Part shown: positions 59,145-64,000 of the stretch, piece after piece
Numbering within the stretch: the stretch's first letter is position 1
Layout of the letters: each line of letters starts with the position of its first letter
NCBI GenBank assembly: GCA_001695595.3
Contig: MBPM02000016.1
Location: forward strand, 186,001-250,000
Direction: 5' to 3'
Source: Plasmopara viticola
Taxonomy: Eukaryota; Oomycota; Peronosporomycetes; Peronosporales; Peronosporaceae
Length of the DNA stretch: 64,000 bases
Notes under the pieces: generated by a model
Databases searched by the model: none
What the model was told of the DNA's origin: nothing
The model's input: the letters and a program-made list of their open reading frames with translations, nothing else
Position numbers and translations under genes: made by a program

Positions 59145-61182
59145 CGAGTAGGAGCCAAAGCTGGGATATCCACGCGTAATCAAATCAGAGGGCTCTGCTC
59201 ATGTTGATAATAGCAAAGAAAACTAAAACGATCCTAAGGTTTCGAGGCTTATTCCTTGGGTAGCGCAAAATTGTATCGTGTAGGAGCTTTAAATATTAAG
59301 GTAATGCGGCCCGTACGGATCGCCGAGCATGATGGCTGGCACTTGTAGAGTGCAATCGCTACAGCTTAATGTTTATATCTCGGGTGATGGATAACAATAT
59401 TGAAGCCAACATTTAGCATCAAGTTGTAAGACAAAAACTTCGGACAAACCCATAAAATATGTCGCAAGTACCGTCGTATACATCGCAATGGACGATGTTG
59501 AGCGGGCGCCAAGCATCGGTGTACAGTTGCTAATCTCTTCCGCGCACTCTACCAAAGAAAAGGTGAGGTGAGCAGAGTATCATCCACCAACTTGGGCGCG
59601 ACGAGACAACCTTATGGTGATCGGAGTGAGCAAGAGGAAGACTTGAGCCGACGCTAGTGCTTAAAAACGGCTTTAAAGACGAGGCTTCAGCAGAAGAAAG
59701 TAATGACATACTGACTCCGAGACGTGCTTGAAGACAAATTTTTGTAGCAGCAGTTCTTGCATGTGCTGCTAGTGTTGGTGAGGCAGGCGGTGCATCAGTT
59801 ACGTAGTGAACAACGACAGCTTTTGTGAGTAGCGGAATGCGAGCGTAGGGATAGAGACTCATGAAGAAATCAGCTTATGGAAGCTTGTGTCAAAGTGCAC
59901 ATTAGCGGTATGCCGATGGGCTTTGCAATAAAGCAAAACGAGCTAAAACAAGTTGAGACACGACTAATTGCTCAGGGCTCTAAGCAGAATCTGACGTGGA
60001 TTATTTTGAGTCATTCTGACCTCTTGCACTTATGAACTATATTTTGGTAAGCAGTCGATGATTGCGAACAGATATGTGGCCGAACAACTGGATATAAACA
60101 GCATTTCTGAACAGCGATTTTAAGAAAGAAAAGTGCCTTTCGGTATCGACAATGCCAGAACCATGGTGCGCAAGCTAGATGTAGCGAATTACGCTCTGGT
60201 AGTGTACGGAACAACGCGAGTCTTGCTCCTTTTTTGCGAATGGGGTTCTTAAGGTCGCGGGACGGATCGGTGCATCTACATCAATGAAAAAAAGTTTATG
60301 TCTACGTTTGCCCATGTGTTTACAGAGTTATCATCGCTGACGAGATTAGCAAGAAAGTGGCGCTAAGAATCGTAGCGATTGAACAAGTCAATTATCCGGT
60401 AGACGCGATACACGGCAACGTGATGGACAGATTCAGTTAACAAGATTCGAAATCAGTGGTTGATTTATGTGAATCGGGCTTAATCTGTCAAAGATGCAGC
60501 CACCAAGGACGGATAGCAAAAGAGTAGGAATGGATCCAAAGCAATACAGATCCCTAATTGGAAGTTTGCTACGAGTACGCGTCCCAATATTCCGTATGTG
60601 TCACATGGCTGTCGTGCTTTTTGTAAAACCCTAGTTCGCGGTTCGGAAGACCGCAATCTGCATACTGTATTATTTCAAAATAACAAAAAATTGTCGATCC
60701 ACTATGATAGCGACTCCAGCGATGTCTAAGCTACCCCATACACGAATGCGGACTGAGCATATGTGTCAACTACCGACGCTTGGTGTCGGGAATTATAGTG
60801 GTGACCAGGATATATATATATAGTGACGGTGACGCTGACCTTGGTAGAGACAGATCATATGGTTTTAAGTTTGTGTACATTAGAGGTTCTGCGATTCCGT
60901 GCTTAAAAATATCAGTCCGGAGCAAGGGGGAGCTACGCTGGCTTGAAAGATCATCAAGGCGCAATAGAACTTGCAAGCAATGCCAGATACAAATGTCAGG
61001 ACCTATCACGCCAACATTCGTCACCACTTTATCCAAGAGAACATAGCCCGGGACATTACCTTGGCCACGAATATGTCGACTTAACCTTTGCTGCGAGTGA
61101 GCGAGTTGGTTTACACCACAAAATGCATGTTAGACAATTTGATGGCAACAAATTGTACGCGATACAAATATTACGGATATAA
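59145..61182 (+). pseudogene. Ty1/copia retrotransposon relic, plus strand
   Basis: Scattered blocks of copia Pol occur in the right order. Near 59160-59290 is an integrase-end-like block (LGYPRVIKSEGSAHVDNSKE). Near 60531 is the RT-end motif MDPKQYRSLIGSLL. Near 60810-60900 are RNase H blocks YSDGDADLGRDRS and VYIRGSAIPCLK. Near 60943-60975 is DHQGAIELASNARYKCQ, matching the copia DNQGAI..A.N block. Frames change and stops are frequent, so the element is long dead. LTRs were not identified. Confidence 0.55.
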
Positions 61183-61238
61183 ATACGGCCAGGCCTTGAC
61201 GCCGTTAGATGACGGCATCAAGATGCTCAAAAAGAAGC

Positions 61239-61406
61239 AGGGTAGCGCTGGATTTCTAATATAATTTGACCTCCGTGATCTCATCGTCTTTTAATAAGCA
61301 ATGCTGAATGCTTTGCATTGACAGGGTAGCGCTGAATTTCTAATTCAATTTGATCTCCGTGATCTCATCGTCTTTTAATAAGCAATGCAAATTGCTTTGC
61401 ATTGAC
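61239..61406. repeat. 84 bp tandem duplication
   Basis: Two adjacent copies with an 84 bp period begin with AGGGTAGCGCTG at 61239 and 61323. They differ at a few positions. Each ends in a small palindromic block (GCAATGC...GCATTG). They lie between two convergent copia relics and may be part of an LTR. Confidence 0.88.
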
Positions 61407-61716
61407 AATGCTTAACCATCTACCGTGTGGTGACCTCTCCTCCCCGAACGAAATCTGAGCCCAACGGCGATGTATGTTTTTGTATAATAACTTGCTGCCG
61501 ATCCTTTCTTGACCGTTGCGCTTTTTTGTAAGGGAACCTTTGTTCAAATGTACATATTTTGGTCATCATTTTTTATGTTACAAACGTTAAACACTTTAAA
61601 CCCTGTTTATCAAAATTAATAGACAAAGGACTAAATACAAAACAAAGATAAGTTGCTTTAAGGGAGCCGCTAGTGACCACCCACAATTCGCAATTTCACC
61701 ACTCAGATTTCGCTAT

Positions 61717-62870
61717 TCAACACCTACTTTTTGTTATCCCCCCCCTTTTGATGCCTCTGTCAGCTATTCGCGCGGTCCGAATGACTTCTCGGAAAGCACA
61801 ATTCAATCTGTGCGCGAACTTTGAACTTCGGTTATTAATGTTGCGGGAGTAAAACGTCGTCGACAAACACGAGCAATAGAGCACATCGACCGTCAACAGC
61901 CTCGGTGTAGTGGCGCCGTCGTAGCTCAGGAGGCGCGATTCAATGATCAAACGTACTTGTCGACCGATTTCTTTCCGTGCACGCAACGCTTGTTTGGTAC
62001 CGTGGATGGCCTTAAGCAACTGTACGTGCTCAAACCCGTGATAAGCTAAACAATTTCGGAGGTGCCGCAGGACACCTTATTTTTGTATGAGACCGTACAG
62101 AGACGCCGTCATCACGTAAGATCTGGCTGATAGACTATCTAGAAAATTTGGCGATGACCACAATTATGTGCAAAGTAGCACACTTAACCACTGGAGAGAA
62201 CGTTCCAATACATTTTATCTCATACTTTTCCACAAGTCTTGTCATGTCAAGCTTATTGTTGAATTGCTGAATAGGTTCGTCAGCTTTGCATTTAATCGTT
62301 TCCACGGTTCAACGGCCGCTCAGTAGCTTTGCAGCACAAAAACACCGCGGTGACGCATCGCTTGAGTTTCGCACAAATCGCTATTCACCAGTAAGCTTTT
62401 GTTGGCACTAAATACAGTTTATAGAAATGTAATTTGCTCTGGGTTGCTCATTGCTTCCACTGCGTTTGCATTCGCACGCCAAAAAAATCGCTGGAATAGA
62501 CTCATCATCCGACTCTGCTCTATGATGTGGAGCGGCGCAATACGAATTTCCCAAATCGCTGCATGGCGCTTGCCCAAGTCAGCAATGTGAGCGACTTATT
62601 TGTTCACCCAGGATTAATCTCACGTTGTCCCGCCTGTCAAGGCTCACGTATAACATTACCACAAGACATCTGCGGAAATCGAAGTGATTGTTAGCTTCGT
62701 CAACAAAAATAGCGTCGTGAGCCAAGGTTTTGTCAGAAGCAGTTTCATCTAATGTGACCTCGGTATGTGCTACAGCCTTTCTTGCCTCAAGCTAAAAAAC
62801 TCGCTCCTCGTAGCCCAGAGAAATTCGTTCACGTGTCGCGGAATCCCACATTAGTCGTTTATTCTTTGAC
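61717..62870 (-). pseudogene. Ty1/copia retrotransposon relic, minus strand
   Basis: On the minus strand, near 62860-62700, a block RERISLGYEERVF followed by EVTLDETASD matches the copia ..CIFLGY....K and VTFDE segment after integrase. Downstream, near 62019-61900, LKAIHGTKQALRARKE matches the RT block L..ALYGLKQA.R.W, followed by a YDP-like SYDG. Many stops lie between. It is a second, oppositely oriented copia fragment, convergent with the one at 59-61 kb. Confidence 0.5.
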
Positions 62871-64000
62871 TTTTAAGCCAAAGAATGTTTAGTTTTCTAG
62901 TCAAAGACTAAACAGCCGAGAACTCTCATGTGCTTACGCCCGTTTGATCTTTTGCACAATCTCAAAAAGCTTCTCGAAGAACAACGTGGGAGACGGCAGT
63001 CGATTCTAAATTAAGATCGCCGCTATTGCTCGGAGTGCGTGCTGAGCTGTATTACATATCTGGCTCGCATACGAAGCGATCGGCTGTATCTCGATACCAT
63101 GGTCGTCGTAGAATGTTAAAAGCAAAATGGTAGTTTTTATTGTGGCTTATCATGACGCTCAAATTTCGCTTTGGTGCCAAACTTATCCCCAGGTTGGCAA
63201 CGAAGCTCCTCAAAACAGCACCTGCTCTCTGACTTGGCACAAAGACAACACTACTTCATGCGTGATTAGAACAACATTTTGCTGCCCCCAGCGATTTTTG
63301 CTCCATGGTCGAAGTATATAATCTTAAACGGCATGTACTTGCGCTTGTTCTTTCTTAGAGACTGTAGTTTTAATAATTCTTACTCTGTTGACATCCACGG
63401 CGTTGAGACAACTTCGTCGGTGACGAAGGCTTTTTTGCACCCGCAATCATGCCGCTTGACATCATCTCGCGAAGACCTACATGTAAATCGACGCTGTGGA
63501 CGGATACCTTGATAACAGACGCACACGTGCTTTTGCTTATAAAGTCAGTACAGCCAGGTCATCTGTAACGACCATTGCCTACGACGGTTTGCGAGACAGT
63601 AGCCTTCGAAAGCAACTTTTATCCTGTAATCGATGATGCACACCATCAAAAATAACCTTAAGCAGACCGCTACTGTTGATTTGAGGAGCCGGACGCAATT
63701 TCTGATACATGCTTGGGACGAAGAGCGTCTTTATTTTTCGACCATAACAAGTGTAGCGGGCCTAAAGTCCGTTACTGTCTTGCACGTTGCTCGAAGAAAG
63801 ACCACTCAACTCTGATTCTATTATCGGCGGGAGGCGAAGGCCTCCCGACCACTACATTTAAAAGGTGGCTCGTGATTGGCTGGATATGGGCTATGACACA
63901 AATTTTATGCAATCATAGAGAGCACGTCGACGCGCGTTTAGGTGGTGACGCGCGTCACATCACCTGCCTACACATGTAATTAAGACCATGGATCCTAGCT
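62871..64000. other. Decayed sequence to window end
   Basis: About 1.1 kb. Short frames on both strands (63127-63321, 63052-63240, 63713-63979) were read without recognising a gene. Some may belong to the minus-strand copia relic. Confidence 0.4.

Overview
This 64 kb window is nuclear DNA of an oomycete, most likely a Phytophthora or downy-mildew type plant pathogen. The evidence is: short GT-AG introns of about 52-104 nt in compact housekeeping genes; an oomycete chitin synthase with an N-terminal MIT-like region and a QRKRW motif; a Crinkler (CRN) effector pseudogene; a degenerate RxLR-like secreted ORF; and abundant Ty1/copia, MULE and LINE debris. Species cannot be assigned from the sequence alone. 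No RNA gene, CRISPR array or bacterial-type operon was found.

Layout. 1-5.7 kb: gene-poor. 5.7-15.5 kb: a gene island with a secreted effector-like ORF lacking an ATG, DCAF11/WDR23, ALKBH8, fructose-1,6-bisphosphatase, BUD13 and an equilibrative nucleoside transporter. 15.5-19 kb: gene-poor. 19-25 kb: an SNF5/SMARCB1-like gene, Mediator subunit 22, and two tail-to-tail V-ATPase proteolipid genes forming an inverted duplication. 25-27.6 kb: gene-poor. 27.6-31.4 kb: an unrecognised two-exon gene or pseudogene, DNA polymerase delta subunit 3, and RUVBL2; the last two carry single-base frameshifts. 31.4-37.5 kb: repeats and gene fragments, including two 0.33 kb LINE derivatives. 37.5-42.3 kb: divergent proteasome RPT1 and chitin synthase. 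43.2-44.3 kb: a longer copy of the same LINE family. 45.7-51.5 kb: a TatD-type nuclease, an HTH/coiled-coil protein and the ten-exon PP4R3/SMEK gene. 51.7-53.4 kb: a terminal-inverted-repeat element whose cargo is a CRN header joined to a trypsin-like protease domain. 54.3-55 kb: EF-1 beta. 55.6-64 kb: a MULE relic and two convergent copia relics.

The intact genes are mainly core eukaryotic functions: chromatin (SNF5, RUVBL2), transcription (MED22), splicing (BUD13), tRNA wobble modification (ALKBH8), ubiquitin-proteasome (DCAF11, RPT1), phosphatase signalling (PP4R3), gluconeogenesis, nucleoside uptake, vacuolar acidification and cell wall synthesis. They are not co-functional. They lie as islands between decayed repeats, and the effector-like sequences sit at the repeat borders.

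The most interesting object is the approximately 1.67 kb CRN-protease element with 128 bp inverted repeats and palindromic ends. Also notable are three insertions of one LINE family, each with an intact 11-12 bp target duplication, and the repeated single-base frameshifts in genes expected to be essential. The frameshifts may be assembly errors and should be checked against reads before any gene is called dead. Exon boundaries were worked out by hand from reading frame, splice sites and remembered family similarity; none was verified by alignment or RNA-seq.
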